Shown piece by piece: positions 46,452 through 55,814 of a DNA stretch of 64,000 nucleotides. Position 1 is the first letter of the stretch; the number at the start of each line of letters is the position of its first letter. The DNA is taken from NCBI GenBank assembly GCA_030684355.1, contig JAUXTN010000002.1, forward strand, positions 154,069 through 218,068. The letters run 5' to 3'. The position numbers and the translations under genes were made by a program. A model generated the notes under the pieces. It made no database searches, was not told where the DNA came from, and saw only the letters and a program-made list of their open reading frames with translations. The stretch comes from Pseudomonadota bacterium (GTDB lineage: Bacteria > Myxococcota_A > UBA796 > SXON01).

Positions 46452-47066
46452 ATGGCTTCCTACCTGCCCCACCGTCCGCACCCGTGGCATGGCCTCCCGC
46501 TCTCCGCGGGCGTCCCCGGCCTCTTCTACGCCTACATCGAGATCACCCCGTTCGACAAGGTGAAGTACGAGGTCGACAAGGCGACGGGCTACCTGAAGGT
46601 GGACCGCCCGCAGCGCACCGCCTCGCTGCCGCCGACGCTCTACGGATTCCTGCCCCGGACGCTGTGCGCCGCGCGGGTCGCCGCGTTGTGCCCCACTGCG
46701 ACCCGGGGCGACGGAGATCCGCTCGACGTCTGCGTCATCAGCGAGCGCCCGATCGATCGTGCCGACATCCTCCTGCGCGTCCGGGTGGTGGGCGGCCTGC
46801 GCATGGTCGACGCCGGCGAGGCCGACGACAAGATCCTCGCGGTGCTGCACGAGGACCCCGTCTGGGGCGACGTCCGCGAGCTCGCCGAGCTGCCGGCGGG
46901 CATCGTGGAGCGGCTCCGTCACTACTTCATGACCTACAAGCTCTCGCCGGGGGGGCAGCCCGTGGCGATCGACGCCACCTACGACGCCGCGCACGCCCTC
47001 GCGGTCATCGACGCCTCGGTGGCCGACTACGCGGAGGCGTTCCCGACCGCGCCGTCCGGCGCGTAG
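46452..47066 (+). CDS. ppa: Inorganic pyrophosphatase, family I
   Basis: A 204-residue soluble pyrophosphatase. Recognised parts: [19 protein letters not shown] (substrate-binding Glu/Lys), [12 protein letters not shown] (YGF-P), [16 protein letters not shown] (metal-binding Asp triad) and [14 protein letters not shown] (second Asp pair). The length is within the prokaryotic range, slightly long at the N-terminus. It converges with the kinase-FGE gene, 4 nt between stops. Confidence 0.93.
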   Translation: MASYLPHRPHPWHGLPLSAGVPGLFYAYIEITPFDKVKYEVDKATGYLKVDRPQRTASLPPTLYGFLPRTLCAARVAALCPTATRGDGDPLDVCVISERPIDRADILLRVRVVGGLRMVDAGEADDKILAVLHEDPVWGDVRELAELPAGIVERLRHYFMTYKLSPGGQPVAIDATYDAAHALAVIDASVADYAEAFPTAPSGA

Positions 47067-47070
47067 GCGC

Positions 47071-49110
47071 TCAGCGCGAGGCGGAGCGCGCCAGGTCGAA
47101 GACGCAGCGGAACCCGTGCACCTCGGAGACATCCGAGGGGTCGGCGTGGCGCCGGAACGTCGGCCGCAGCGCAGCGGGCACCGAGACGTAGGAGCCGCCT
47201 CGCAGCACGCGGTGCTCCTCGGAGACCCTGCGGAAGAGCATGCGGCGCGTGACCGTGTAGCTGCTGGAGGTCCACTCCCACACGTTCCCGACGAGGTGGC
47301 GGACGCCCCACGCGCTGTCGCCCGCGGGCAGGCTGTCGACGGGGACGGTCTGGCCGAGCTGACAGTCCCCGAAGTTGGCGCGGAGGCAGTCGGCTGGGGC
47401 CTCTCCCCAGGGCCAACGCCGCTTGTCCTCGACGCGGGCCCCGCCTGGCGTGCTGCTCGCCGCCACCTCCCACTCCTCCTCGGTCGGGAGCCGCCCGCCC
47501 TCCCACGCGCAGAACGTGCTGGCCTGCTGCCAGGTGACACCCACCGCGGGGAGCGTGGCGCCGTCGAGGCGCTGGAAACCCCGGCCTCCGGGCTTCGCGA
47601 GGGCGTAGGGGCTCTTTGCGTCCTGCCAGGCGAGCGGCGAGCAGACCCGGGCGTCCACGCAGGACGCGTAGTCGGCGTTGCTCACCTCGGTGCGATGGAT
47701 GCGGAACGCGCCGAGGATCACGGAGCGCACGGGCCGCTCGTCGGGCTCGCCGTCGCCCCAGACATCGCCGATCATGTAGGTCCCGGCGCCGACCTCCACG
47801 GCGTTCGGCGCCGCACGGGAGATCTCCATCGGCCCGGGCGTGCGCGGGACCAGCGCGACGAGCCCGAGCCCCAGGGCGGCGACGAGGAGCCCGCCGCCGA
47901 TCGCCGCCGCCGTGATCCGGCCCCACCGCGGCGAGCGGGACATCGCCCGGACCTGCGCCCGAAGCCCCGCGCGCTCGGCATCCGCGGCCCGCGCGGCACG
48001 CGCGAGCACGAGCCGGGACACGATGCCGTCGAGCTCCTCGGCGAGGTCCGCCGCCCGCCAGTACCGGTTCGGCGGGGAGGGGTGGGAGAGGGGGGAGAGG
48101 CCGCGCGCGAGGAGGTCGGCCACGTCCCGTGCGCAGTCGGCCAGCGCGATGTCTCCGTACCGGGCGTGGTCCGCGAGGCGACGCACCCCCTCGCCGATCG
48201 CGACACGGTCGGCCTCCTGGATGGCGGCGTGGCCGCGCACGTCGACCAGCTCGGACGCCCGGGCCCCGTCGCGCGCGTCGAAGAGCGCCTGCGTGGCGTC
48301 TCGGCGGGCGGGCTCGTCGGCCTCGGCGAGCGTGCAGAGCGCGGCCCAGATCTTACGGCCCCGCTCGGTCAACATGGGCCAGGGATCCGCCTGGTACGCG
48401 GGTCGGCCGCCGGTGAGCCACCAGAAGAGCATCACGCAGGAGGCGTAGGTGTCCCAGGTGGGGTTCGGCTCCGGGAGCCCGGGCAGCATCTGGTCGAAGG
48501 GGGCCCACATCGGCGAGCCGAAGACGCCGAGTTCGATCGAGCCCGGCCCCTCGACGAGCAGGGACCCGCCGAAGTCCGCGAGGAGGAGGCCGCCGTCACC
48601 GACGAGCAGGTTCTCGGGCTTGATGTCCCGGTGGACGAGCCGCCCCTCGATCCCCGCGAGCGGCAGCTCGTGGAGCTCGCCGAGCGCGCGGGCGATCCCC
48701 GCGACGATGCGCAGGACGGACTCGATCGCGGTCGCGGGTGCGTCGGCGATGGCCCCGCGCACGTGCCCGTCGGCGTCCATCGCGTAGAGCGGGAGGACGA
48801 AGCCGGCCCGCCCGTCGGCCTTGACCCGATCGAGGCACCGCACCGCGTGGGTGCAGCCGGCGGCGGTCAGCGCGTCGAGGAGGTCCGCCTCGCGCGCGAT
48901 CGCCGTGCTCGCGGCGGCCCCGGCGTGCGCGATCTTGATCGCGACGCGCACCCCGTCGTCGCGCTGCGCGGGCCAGACCTCCGCCTGGGCGCCCACGCCG
49001 ATCGGCGCCGGGCCGGTGACGTAGACGCGGCCGGAGTCACCGGTCAGCGCGGGGCGCGCCTCGTCCGGGCTGGGGCTGGGGAAGGCGCCGGGGACGAGCG
49101 TCTGTCGCAC
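47071..49110 (-). CDS. Ser/Thr kinase fused to an FGE-sulfatase (SUMF1-like) domain
   Basis: A 679-residue membrane kinase. The Hanks domain covers residues about 35-330 with Lys59, H160-R-D162 in GRLVHRDIKPENLLV and D179-F-G181. A TM segment lies near 395-420 (ITAAAIGGGLLVAALGLGLVAL), and then a C-terminal FGE-sulfatase domain, probably periplasmic: GTYMIGDVWGDGEPDERPVR, THRTEVSNADY-like IHRTEVSNADYASCV, GRLPTEEEWEVAA, LVGNVWEWTSS and RVLRGGSYVSV. The Cys pair of true formylglycine-generating enzymes is absent. The layout recalls Chlamydia Pkn1. The start is GTG with TAGGTT 6 nt upstream. Confidence 0.88.
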   Translation of the reverse strand: MRQTLVPGAFPSPSPDEARPALTGDSGRVYVTGPAPIGVGAQAEVWPAQRDDGVRVAIKIAHAGAAASTAIAREADLLDALTAAGCTHAVRCLDRVKADGRAGFVLPLYAMDADGHVRGAIADAPATAIESVLRIVAGIARALGELHELPLAGIEGRLVHRDIKPENLLVGDGGLLLADFGGSLLVEGPGSIELGVFGSPMWAPFDQMLPGLPEPNPTWDTYASCVMLFWWLTGGRPAYQADPWPMLTERGRKIWAALCTLAEADEPARRDATQALFDARDGARASELVDVRGHAAIQEADRVAIGEGVRRLADHARYGDIALADCARDVADLLARGLSPLSHPSPPNRYWRAADLAEELDGIVSRLVLARAARAADAERAGLRAQVRAMSRSPRWGRITAAAIGGGLLVAALGLGLVALVPRTPGPMEISRAAPNAVEVGAGTYMIGDVWGDGEPDERPVRSVILGAFRIHRTEVSNADYASCVDARVCSPLAWQDAKSPYALAKPGGRGFQRLDGATLPAVGVTWQQASTFCAWEGGRLPTEEEWEVAASSTPGGARVEDKRRWPWGEAPADCLRANFGDCQLGQTVPVDSLPAGDSAWGVRHLVGNVWEWTSSSYTVTRRMLFRRVSEEHRVLRGGSYVSVPAALRPTFRRHADPSDVSEVHGFRCVFDLARSASR

Positions 49111-49116
49111 CTCCCC

Positions 49117-49122
49117 AACCTA
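49117..49122 (-). promoter_or_regulatory. -10-like TAGGTT, leaderless type
   Basis: TAGGTT, 6 nt (GGGGAG), then GTG of the kinase-FGE gene. The GGGGAG touches the start codon and is too near for a normal ribosome binding site. Confidence 0.5.
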
Positions 49123-49180
49123 ATGCCCAGCAGGCGAACGACCGCGCGGAATCGTGACCTTCGGCGCGACGGTCACGCGC

Positions 49181-50233
49181 TCAGGCGGAGGCTGCGATCT
49201 CCTCGACGGGATCCTGGGGTTCGCGCTCCCAGGCGCCGCCGGCCTCGTAGATCGCGAGCCGCTCGAAGTAGCGCTCGGTGTGCTCCACGGCCTCCTCGAT
49301 GGTCTGGCTGTGCAGGAAGGCCACGCGGAGGGCGCTGCCGTGCGGCAAGCCGTGCGTGAAGTAGTTCGCGATCTTCTTCATGCGGCCCAGCGAGCCGTGA
49401 TCGGTGCGGAACGCCTCGCGGATCGACTGGAAGTAGCCGAGCAGCACCCGGCGCTTCTCGTCGGCGGTGACCACCATGGGGGTCTCTCCGCGCATCTGCT
49501 GCCCGATCTGGAGGAAGACCCAGGGGTTCTTGACCGCGCCGCGCCCGACCATCACGCCGTCCACGCCCGTGTCGCGGAACATGCGGGCCGCGCTCTCGAA
49601 GTCCACGATGTCGCCGTTGCCGATGACCGGGATGCGGAGCCGCTGCTTGGCCTCCGCGATCTTGTCGACGGCGCGCGTGCCGCCGTAGAGGTCCGTGCGG
49701 GTGCGCCAGTGGATGGTGATCGCCTCGGCGCCCTCCTCCTGGCACATGTGGGCGATGTCCGGCGCGTTGCGGTTCTCGTGGTCGAATCCGCTACGCATCT
49801 TGACCGTGAGCGGGATCGTGATCGCCGCGCGCACGGCACGCACGATCTGCGTGGCGCGATCGGGGTCCCGGAGGAGCGCGGAGCCGCCCGAGTGGGCGCA
49901 CACCTTCTTCGACGGGCAGCCCATGTTGATGTCGCAGATGCCGGCGCCGCTGTCCTGGATCATCCTGGCGGCCTCGGCCATGGCCGAAGGATCGCGCCCG
50001 TAGATCTGCACGGCCACCGGCCGCTCGTCCGGGTCGAACCGCGCCATCTCCTCCATCTTCGAGGAGCCGCGCAACAGGCCCTCGCTCGCGACGAACTCGG
50101 TCACGGTCAGGCCGGTGCCGCCGATCTGGCGGACGAGGCGGCGGAACGTGAGGTCGGTGACCCCCTCCATGGGGGCGAGCACGAGGTTCGGCTCGATGCG
50201 GATGTCGCGGACGAAGTAGTGGGTAGGGAACAC
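49181..50233 (-). CDS. tRNA dihydrouridine synthase (DusB-like)
   Basis: A 350-residue flavoenzyme that reduces uridine in tRNA D-loops. Evidence: LVLAPMEGVTDLTFRRL (FMN site), VAVQIYGRDP, DINMGCPSKKV with the catalytic Cys, TVKMRSGFD, ITIHWRTRTDLYGG (Gly-to-Trp change in the usual HGRTR), IPVIGNGDIVD and DGVMVGRGAVKNPW. GTG at 50233 has GGAG five bases upstream and starts just before the barrel. Long in-frame extensions upstream are shadow. Confidence 0.93.
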   Translation of the reverse strand: MFPTHYFVRDIRIEPNLVLAPMEGVTDLTFRRLVRQIGGTGLTVTEFVASEGLLRGSSKMEEMARFDPDERPVAVQIYGRDPSAMAEAARMIQDSGAGICDINMGCPSKKVCAHSGGSALLRDPDRATQIVRAVRAAITIPLTVKMRSGFDHENRNAPDIAHMCQEEGAEAITIHWRTRTDLYGGTRAVDKIAEAKQRLRIPVIGNGDIVDFESAARMFRDTGVDGVMVGRGAVKNPWVFLQIGQQMRGETPMVVTADEKRRVLLGYFQSIREAFRTDHGSLGRMKKIANYFTHGLPHGSALRVAFLHSQTIEEAVEHTERYFERLAIYEAGGAWEREPQDPVEEIAASA

Positions 50234-50286
50234 GACGGCTCCATGCTCCGCACGGCGCGCGGCGTCAAGATCGGGGTCGACCGGGT

Positions 50287-50292
50287 TAGCCG
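50287..50292 (+). promoter_or_regulatory. -10-like TAGCCG, leaderless type
   Basis: TAGCCG, 7 nt, then ATG at 50300; no Shine-Dalgarno sequence. The hexamer fits poorly, so this is a weak example. Confidence 0.3.
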
Positions 50293-50299
50293 CCCCGCC

Positions 50300-50896
50300 A
50301 TGTCCACGACGCCCGCACCGCTGCCCCCGTCCTCCGGCGAGCTGCCTCCGAAGGCGGCCTCCGTCACCATCGAAGGCCTCCCCGACGGCTGGACGCCGCC
50401 CCGCTCGTTCCGCGCGCAGGTCGCGCCCGACGGGACCACCCGCCTCGTCGTGAGCGTGCCTCCGGAGGAGCTGGCCGCCACGCACCTTGCGCTGCTCGAG
50501 GTGCTCGGCGCGCCCTGGTCGCTCCGCTACCTGAAGCTGACCGACCGGAGGGTGGGGCAGCTCCCGAAGCCGGAGACCTGGGTGCGCATGGACGCGAAGC
50601 CCGAGCAGGTGCAGGCCGCGCTCTCGGCCCGCCCCGCGCTGGTCTGGCACGACGGCCGCCACCAGCTCTGGATGCGCGGCAAGTTCGGCGACCAGGTCGT
50701 GCTCGACGAGCTCGGCGTGTTGTACTGCTATCCCGACGATCCGGCGTTCCGCGCCGCGCTGGCGGGCATCCCCGAGTCGAAGGAGGTCGGGATGGACGGC
50801 CGCGACTACGTGCGCGTGACGTTCCTCGCCGAGGCGGACGCGGAGGAGGCGAGCCTGTTCCAGGCGCTGTCCTTGCAGCGTTGGGGCGGCGCGTAG
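50300..50896 (+). CDS. Hypothetical protein
   Basis: A 198-residue soluble protein with no signal peptide or TM segment. The N-terminus is Pro-rich; the rest is mixed alpha/beta with PPEELAATHLALLEVLG, YLKLTDRRVGQLP and QLWMRGKFGDQVVLDELG. It ends six residues after SLQRWGG. No family was recognised. It converges with the third kinase gene and is divergent from the Dus gene. Codon usage is like that of its neighbours, so it is probably real. Confidence 0.6.
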   Translation: MSTTPAPLPPSSGELPPKAASVTIEGLPDGWTPPRSFRAQVAPDGTTRLVVSVPPEELAATHLALLEVLGAPWSLRYLKLTDRRVGQLPKPETWVRMDAKPEQVQAALSARPALVWHDGRHQLWMRGKFGDQVVLDELGVLYCYPDDPAFRAALAGIPESKEVGMDGRDYVRVTFLAEADAEEASLFQALSLQRWGGA

Positions 50897-50934
50897 ACAC
50901 TCGGGCGTCGCCTCCGAGCGGACGCGTACGGTCC

Positions 50935-52761
50935 TCAGGGCTTCAGGATCGCCGGCGGCTCGACGCCCGAGCACGTGACGGACGCGTCCTTCCCGGGCCG
51001 GCACACGAGCGACAGCCCCGCCGTAGGCACGACGATCGTGCCCTTCAATGCCGGGCGCCCCACCTGCTTCAGCGACAGCTCGTAGGTGTCCGCCGCGACC
51101 TTCCCGTCGAGGGCGTCCTGGCTGGAGATCACCATCTTGCCGAGCACCGTCTGCACGCGGATCCACTGGACGGGCGAGCCCTCCATCGTCACGGAGAGCG
51201 GGGCGGAGCCGGTGGCGACGCCGTCGGGTGCGGCGCCGCCACCCGCGGTCGGGGCGGCGGCGGTCGGGGCGGTGGCGACGAGCGCGGGGGTCTCCTGCCC
51301 GCGGAGGTACCACCACACTCCGCCCACGCCGAGCAGGCCGGCGCAGCCGAAAGCGAAGACGACGAGCGCGCCGCCGGCGACCATCGCCATGGCGCCGCCA
51401 CCGGACTTCGCGGGGGCCCCGCTCGGGGCGGGGCGCCGCTCGGGGCGGGCGGCGTGCGAGATCTCGACGGGGGCGACGTAGGGCGCGGGGGAGGGGGCGA
51501 CATACGCCGCGGGTGGCGACGGAGCGAGGGCCGGGCTCGGATAGCCGGCGGCGACGCCCGCGTAGGTGGGGGACTCTTCGTCCTCGTCGAAGCCGCGCGC
51601 GGGCGGGCGCTCGGATGCGACCGGGCGCGGGGGCGCCTGCGAGAGGACGGGGAGCGGGGCAGGGGACGCCGCGGAAGCGAGGTTGGGGGTCGTGTTCTTC
51701 GGGGGGCGGGCCGGCGTGGCGTCGGCGGCCGGCGCCTTCGAGGCGGACGCGATCTCCGACGGTGACCAGTTGACGATGAACTTGGTGCCGGCGAGGGCGC
51801 CGCCGTTGAGGTTGCCGCGGATCTGGCGCGCGAGGGGCGCCACGGCGGCCTCGGCGAACGCCTCGAGGGTCTCGCCGGAGGCCTGCTCCGCGAAGGCCCG
51901 GAGGAGCTTCGCCACCTGCTCCGCGTTGGGTCGGAGCGATGGTTCTCCCGACAACATCTGGAGGAGCACCTGCCGGAGCGCGATGTCCCACTCCCGGTTC
52001 GGCATGCCGAGCGCGCCGAGCCGGGACACCTCCTCCGCGATGGTCTCGTCGTGCTCCTGCACGTCCATCGGGAGGAGCGGCAGCCACTCGCCCTTCAGGA
52101 TCTCCAGCAGCATCAAGCCGAGCGCGTACACGTCCGCCGAGTGCTCGCCGCGATCCCCCTCGCGCCGCTCCGGAGACATGTACTTCAAGCTGCCGAATCG
52201 CAGCGCGCCCGTCTGCACGGAGCGGAAGGCCTGGCTGGAGCGCGCGGTGCCGAAGTCGAGCACCTTCAGCTCGCCCTCGGTGCTCACCATCACGTTCGAC
52301 GGCTTGATGTCGCGGTGGACGACGTGCAGCGGGGCGTCCAGGCCGTAGGGGACCTTGAAGTAGGCAGCCTCCAACGCGGAGGCCGCCTCGGCGGAGAGCT
52401 GGAGCGCGGCCCGGGTCGGCACCTTCTGGCCCTTCTTCGCGAGGGCCTCGACGAGCTGCTTCAGATCGAGCCCGTCGACGAACTCCATGATGATGGCGAG
52501 CTGGCCGTCGATCTCGGAGAGATCCTCCACTCGGAGGATGTTCTTGTGGCGCAGGCGAGCGAGGAGCCGCGCTTCGTCGCGCGTGCGGTTGATGACTTCG
52601 GTCGACTCGTTCCACTGCTCGCGCAGGATCTTCACGGCCACGATGCGCTCGATCCCGCCGGGCGCACGCGCCTCGGCGAGGTAGAGCCGGGCGAAGGTTC
52701 CCGAGGAGAGCTCGTGGAGCAGGAGGATTTCGAGGTGCCGGCCCCCGGCTTGCGCTTCCAT
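50935..52761 (-). CDS. Ser/Thr kinase with TM and C-terminal extracytoplasmic domain
   Basis: A 608-residue RD kinase. The Hanks domain covers residues about 10-290: LLHELSSGTFARLYLAE, Lys44, H149-R-D151 in VVHRDIKPSNVMV, D169-F-G171 and KYMSPERREGD. Then come a Pro/Ala-rich linker, a TM segment near 470-490, and a small C-terminal beta domain resembling PEGA-type domains (LGKMVISSQDALDGKV, YELSLKQVGRPALKGTI, V-P-T-A-G-L) with two Cys. Probably an envelope sensor kinase. It is divergent from the envelope/ABC operon across a 184-bp region and could regulate it (inference). Confidence 0.85.
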   Translation of the reverse strand: MEAQAGGRHLEILLLHELSSGTFARLYLAEARAPGGIERIVAVKILREQWNESTEVINRTRDEARLLARLRHKNILRVEDLSEIDGQLAIIMEFVDGLDLKQLVEALAKKGQKVPTRAALQLSAEAASALEAAYFKVPYGLDAPLHVVHRDIKPSNVMVSTEGELKVLDFGTARSSQAFRSVQTGALRFGSLKYMSPERREGDRGEHSADVYALGLMLLEILKGEWLPLLPMDVQEHDETIAEEVSRLGALGMPNREWDIALRQVLLQMLSGEPSLRPNAEQVAKLLRAFAEQASGETLEAFAEAAVAPLARQIRGNLNGGALAGTKFIVNWSPSEIASASKAPAADATPARPPKNTTPNLASAASPAPLPVLSQAPPRPVASERPPARGFDEDEESPTYAGVAAGYPSPALAPSPPAAYVAPSPAPYVAPVEISHAARPERRPAPSGAPAKSGGGAMAMVAGGALVVFAFGCAGLLGVGGVWWYLRGQETPALVATAPTAAAPTAGGGAAPDGVATGSAPLSVTMEGSPVQWIRVQTVLGKMVISSQDALDGKVAADTYELSLKQVGRPALKGTIVVPTAGLSLVCRPGKDASVTCSGVEPPAILKP

Positions 52762-52945
52762 TCGCCCCGGTCGTTGCGGCGCGAAGGATAACACACGCCT
52801 GCGTTCGTGCTGGTGCCGGCGCGTGCCTCGGCGTTCCGGTGGGCATCGGGGACACACCGGGCCGGGTTGCGGCGCGACGGAAGCTGTGGTTTAACGTTGC
52901 CGCGCCGGTGCCCCTCGGATCGGTCCGCCATGGAGTCGTCTGCCG

Positions 52946-53965
52946 ATGTTGTCCTCGCTCCTGCTGCTTTCCCTGGGCGGCTGCCAGATCGTCCAGTCCC
53001 TGCTGAACAATCCCGAGGCGGCGATCGCCGACGCGGAAGCGAAGCTGAAGGCTGGGGATCTCGCGGGCGCGACCCTCGCCTACGAGGACGCCGCGAAGAA
53101 GGCCCCGACGAACGTCGACGCCGCGACCGGCGCCGCCTACGTCAAGGTGCTCGGCGGGGACTTCGCCGCGGCGGACGCCTATCTCATGGCCGCCGAAGCC
53201 ACCGCTGGCGAACGCGCCGGCGAGGTCAAGCTGCGCCGCGCCTTCGTCGCAATGGAGACGGGGGACCTCGACAAGGTGAAGGAATACGCGAGCGGCAGTG
53301 CCCTGCCCGCGGGCCAGCTCATCGCGGGCGAGGCCGAGCTGGCGGACGGCAATCGCGACGCCGCGAAGGCCCTGTTCGAAGCCGCGAAGGCCGACAACAG
53401 CCCCATCGGCGCGACCGCCACGACCTATCTCGAGCTCATGTCGGATGCGAATCCGCTCGTTGCGGGTCTATCGGAAGCACAGGCGCTCTGGGCCCTCGGC
53501 CAGCGGCGCATCGCGGTGCGCAGCGTGGAGGATCTCGTGAAGGCGTACGCCGAGTCCCGTGACGACGGTGGCGACCAGCTCCTGCTCTGGGCGGGGCGCG
53601 CCGCCGCGGTCGGCGAGACCGCCATCGCCTACAGCCTGCTCGACTCGATCACCGTGCCGCCGGCCGGCCAGGGCTGGCGCGTCCAGGCGACGCGCGCCAT
53701 GGCCACCTGTGTCGACGGGGACTCGCCGAAGTGCCTCGAGCTGTTCGAAGCCGTCCGCCCCGGCGCTCCGGCCGACGGCTACGCCGACGCGCGCGCCACC
53801 GCGGCGCTCGCCATCGCCGAGAAGGATCCCGCGACCTCCAAGGCCCTCCTCGAGGGCGTGAACGGAGACGCCGCGGCGCGCGCCTACGCCGCCCTCGGTG
53901 ACAAGGCGACCGCCTCCGGCGCCGCCAACGACCCCATCCTGAAGTCCCAGCTCGGAGGCGGATGA
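52946..53965 (+). CDS. TPR-like lipoprotein, first gene of envelope/ABC operon
   Basis: A 339-residue lipoprotein, MLSSLLLLSLGGC (Cys13, no basic residue). The mature protein is Ala-rich, with repeated helix-turn-helix units of TPR type (AKLKAGDLAGATLAYEDAAK, GAAYVKVLGGDFAAADAYL, RRAFVAMETGDLDKVKEYAS, GEAELADGNRDAAKALFEAA). Such proteins scaffold outer-membrane or periplasmic complexes. The 3' end overlaps the next gene by 4 nt (ATGA). A TAACGT box lies 48 nt upstream. Confidence 0.75.
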   Translation: MLSSLLLLSLGGCQIVQSLLNNPEAAIADAEAKLKAGDLAGATLAYEDAAKKAPTNVDAATGAAYVKVLGGDFAAADAYLMAAEATAGERAGEVKLRRAFVAMETGDLDKVKEYASGSALPAGQLIAGEAELADGNRDAAKALFEAAKADNSPIGATATTYLELMSDANPLVAGLSEAQALWALGQRRIAVRSVEDLVKAYAESRDDGGDQLLLWAGRAAAVGETAIAYSLLDSITVPPAGQGWRVQATRAMATCVDGDSPKCLELFEAVRPGAPADGYADARATAALAIAEKDPATSKALLEGVNGDAAARAYAALGDKATASGAANDPILKSQLGGG

Positions 53966-54411
53966 TGCGTGTATTTGCCATGCTCGTGATGCTCGTCGGG
54001 ATGCTGCTCCCGGGCGTCGCCGCGGCCAAGCCGGCCAAGGAGTCCGAGGGCGTGCCCGTGCGCGTGATCGTGCTCGACGCGGAGCGCGCGCCCATCTCCA
54101 CCGCGGTCATCCGGCACCCGCTGGAAGCCGACCGCCACCGCGTCAACTCCGTCGACGGGTCGTGGGAGGCCAGCATCCTCTACATGCCCGACGGCAGCGA
54201 GCTCCGCTTCACCCCCGGCATGACCCTCGAGCTCGAGATCTCGGCCCCCGGGTACATGACGCAGGTGTTCCAGTACCAGGTTCGCAAGCGCAAGAACGTG
54301 GTCGAGCTCTCGCTCCCCAAGATCGAGATGGACGACACCACCATCGAAGAGCCGGTCATCAGCTTCGGCCGTGACCTCCCGCGCGAACCCAACGAAGCCC
54401 CTCCCCAGTGA
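53962..54411 (+). CDS. Secreted carboxypeptidase-regulatory-like domain protein
   Basis: A 149-residue exported protein. The signal peptide ends near PGVAAA. The mature part is one beta-sandwich like CarboxypepD-regulatory/PEGA domains (VPVRVIVLDAERAPISTAV, LELEISAPGYMTQVFQYQVR). The C-terminal 30 residues are acidic and Pro-rich. ATGA overlaps the lipoprotein upstream and GTGA the protein downstream, so it is translated as part of one operon. No enzymatic residues. Confidence 0.7.
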   Translation: MMRVFAMLVMLVGMLLPGVAAAKPAKESEGVPVRVIVLDAERAPISTAVIRHPLEADRHRVNSVDGSWEASILYMPDGSELRFTPGMTLELEISAPGYMTQVFQYQVRKRKNVVELSLPKIEMDDTTIEEPVISFGRDLPREPNEAPPQ

Positions 54412-55808
54412 TGGAGCCCTCCTCGATGCGCCCCCCGAAAATGTTTCGGCCTGTCTCCATGGCCATCCTGGCCGCGTTGGCCCTCCCGGCGTTCGCTTCG
54501 GGCTGGTCGCCCTTCGAGAACACGTTCCCCGCGCTTCCGTGTCAGGACGGCTGGGCCGCCTGCCTGGTCGACGGCACCGTCGGCGGTGGCGTGTTGAAGG
54601 ACGCCGCTGGACGCCCGCTCCCCGCGGATGCCCGGTTCGGCTGGTTCGACCTGAAGGCCACCCAGAACGTCTCCCCGTTCACGACGCTCTCGGCCTACAA
54701 CGGCCCGATCGGCGGCGCGGTGGCGGAGGCGCCCCAGCCCCCGCCGGAGGTTCGCCCCACGCGGACCCCCGACAGCCAGGTGGCCGACACGACGCAGAAC
54801 AACGGCGGGTCCACGACCTCCGCGGAAGGCGGATGGTCCAGCGGCGGCAAGTCGCCGAGTGACCCGTCCACGGGCGCCTCAACCGGCGGCTCCACGGTGA
54901 CCCCGACCGCCGTCGCGTCGAACACCACGACCACGACGACCGGCGCCTCCACCAGCGGCAGCGGGATGCGCCCCGGCTCGCCGTCGAACCCGGCGACCAC
55001 CGGCACCACGACCACCCCGACGACGACCACCACTTCGGGTGGTGGGATGCGTCCGGGCTCCCCGTCGTCGACGGGCACGACCACGGGCACGATGGCGCCG
55101 ACGCCCGGCACCGCGCAGACGGTGTCGAACACCCCGCCGGTGACGAGCAACCCGACGACGACCACGAACAACGCCGTCGTCGCGCCGGTCGCCTCGGCCC
55201 CGCAGGACGACTCCTGCGACGATCTCGTGAAGCTCGAGCCCTCCGCGATGATGGGCCAGCTCCGCGTCGGTCAGAGCAAGTGCCTCGAGGGGCGCGTCGC
55301 CTCCGAGGGCCAGCAGACGACCAAGGACAAGGTCTCGCGGATCATGATCACGAACGCCGAGGCCAAGGGCGACAAGTCCGAGTGGGAGCGCCTGATGAAG
55401 CGCCACCTCGAAGACATCGACCGCTCCGACCCCGACCTCTGCTTCAAGTACGCGCTCCACCTCTCCCGCGGCGGCACCGGCCGCGCCCAGGGCGTCATTC
55501 GCTGGGCGGACTACGCGCTCGAGAACAAGGCGAAGTGGTCGGGCCAGACCTACAAGACCCGCGTGTTCGGCCTCTACAAGCTCCGCGCCGAAGCCGCGAA
55601 CAAGCTCTGGCAGGAAGCGGAGAAGGAGTTCGCCGAGGGCGAGCGCTCCGACGAGAAGGAGGCCAAGGCCGCGAAGTACCGCGGGCAGGCCAAGGACTAT
55701 GCCCGCGAGTGGCTGGACTACGCCAAGGCGAGCACCCAGGACACGAAGACGGCCATGGCCCTGTGTGTCTCCTCATCCGGCAACCGCGCGTTCTGCGAGG
55801 GGGGCTAG
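54408..55808 (+). CDS. Secreted protein with Ser/Thr/Pro linker and helical C-terminus
   Basis: A 466-residue exported protein (signal near SMAILAALALPAFASG). Residues about 40-110 are a Cys-containing domain; about 115-255 is a low-complexity Thr/Ser/Pro/Gly linker with a doubled MRPGSPS motif, and the last 200 residues are helical TPR-like (LCFKYALHLSRGGTGRAQGV, YKLRAEAANKLWQEAEKEF). The start is GTG (GTGA overlap); the ATG at 54411 or at 54426 is also possible. Function unknown; the linker suggests a spacer across the periplasm or cell surface. Confidence 0.65.
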   Translation: MMEPSSMRPPKMFRPVSMAILAALALPAFASGWSPFENTFPALPCQDGWAACLVDGTVGGGVLKDAAGRPLPADARFGWFDLKATQNVSPFTTLSAYNGPIGGAVAEAPQPPPEVRPTRTPDSQVADTTQNNGGSTTSAEGGWSSGGKSPSDPSTGASTGGSTVTPTAVASNTTTTTTGASTSGSGMRPGSPSNPATTGTTTTPTTTTTSGGGMRPGSPSSTGTTTGTMAPTPGTAQTVSNTPPVTSNPTTTTNNAVVAPVASAPQDDSCDDLVKLEPSAMMGQLRVGQSKCLEGRVASEGQQTTKDKVSRIMITNAEAKGDKSEWERLMKRHLEDIDRSDPDLCFKYALHLSRGGTGRAQGVIRWADYALENKAKWSGQTYKTRVFGLYKLRAEAANKLWQEAEKEFAEGERSDEKEAKAAKYRGQAKDYAREWLDYAKASTQDTKTAMALCVSSSGNRAFCEGG

Positions 55809-55814
55809 GCCAGT

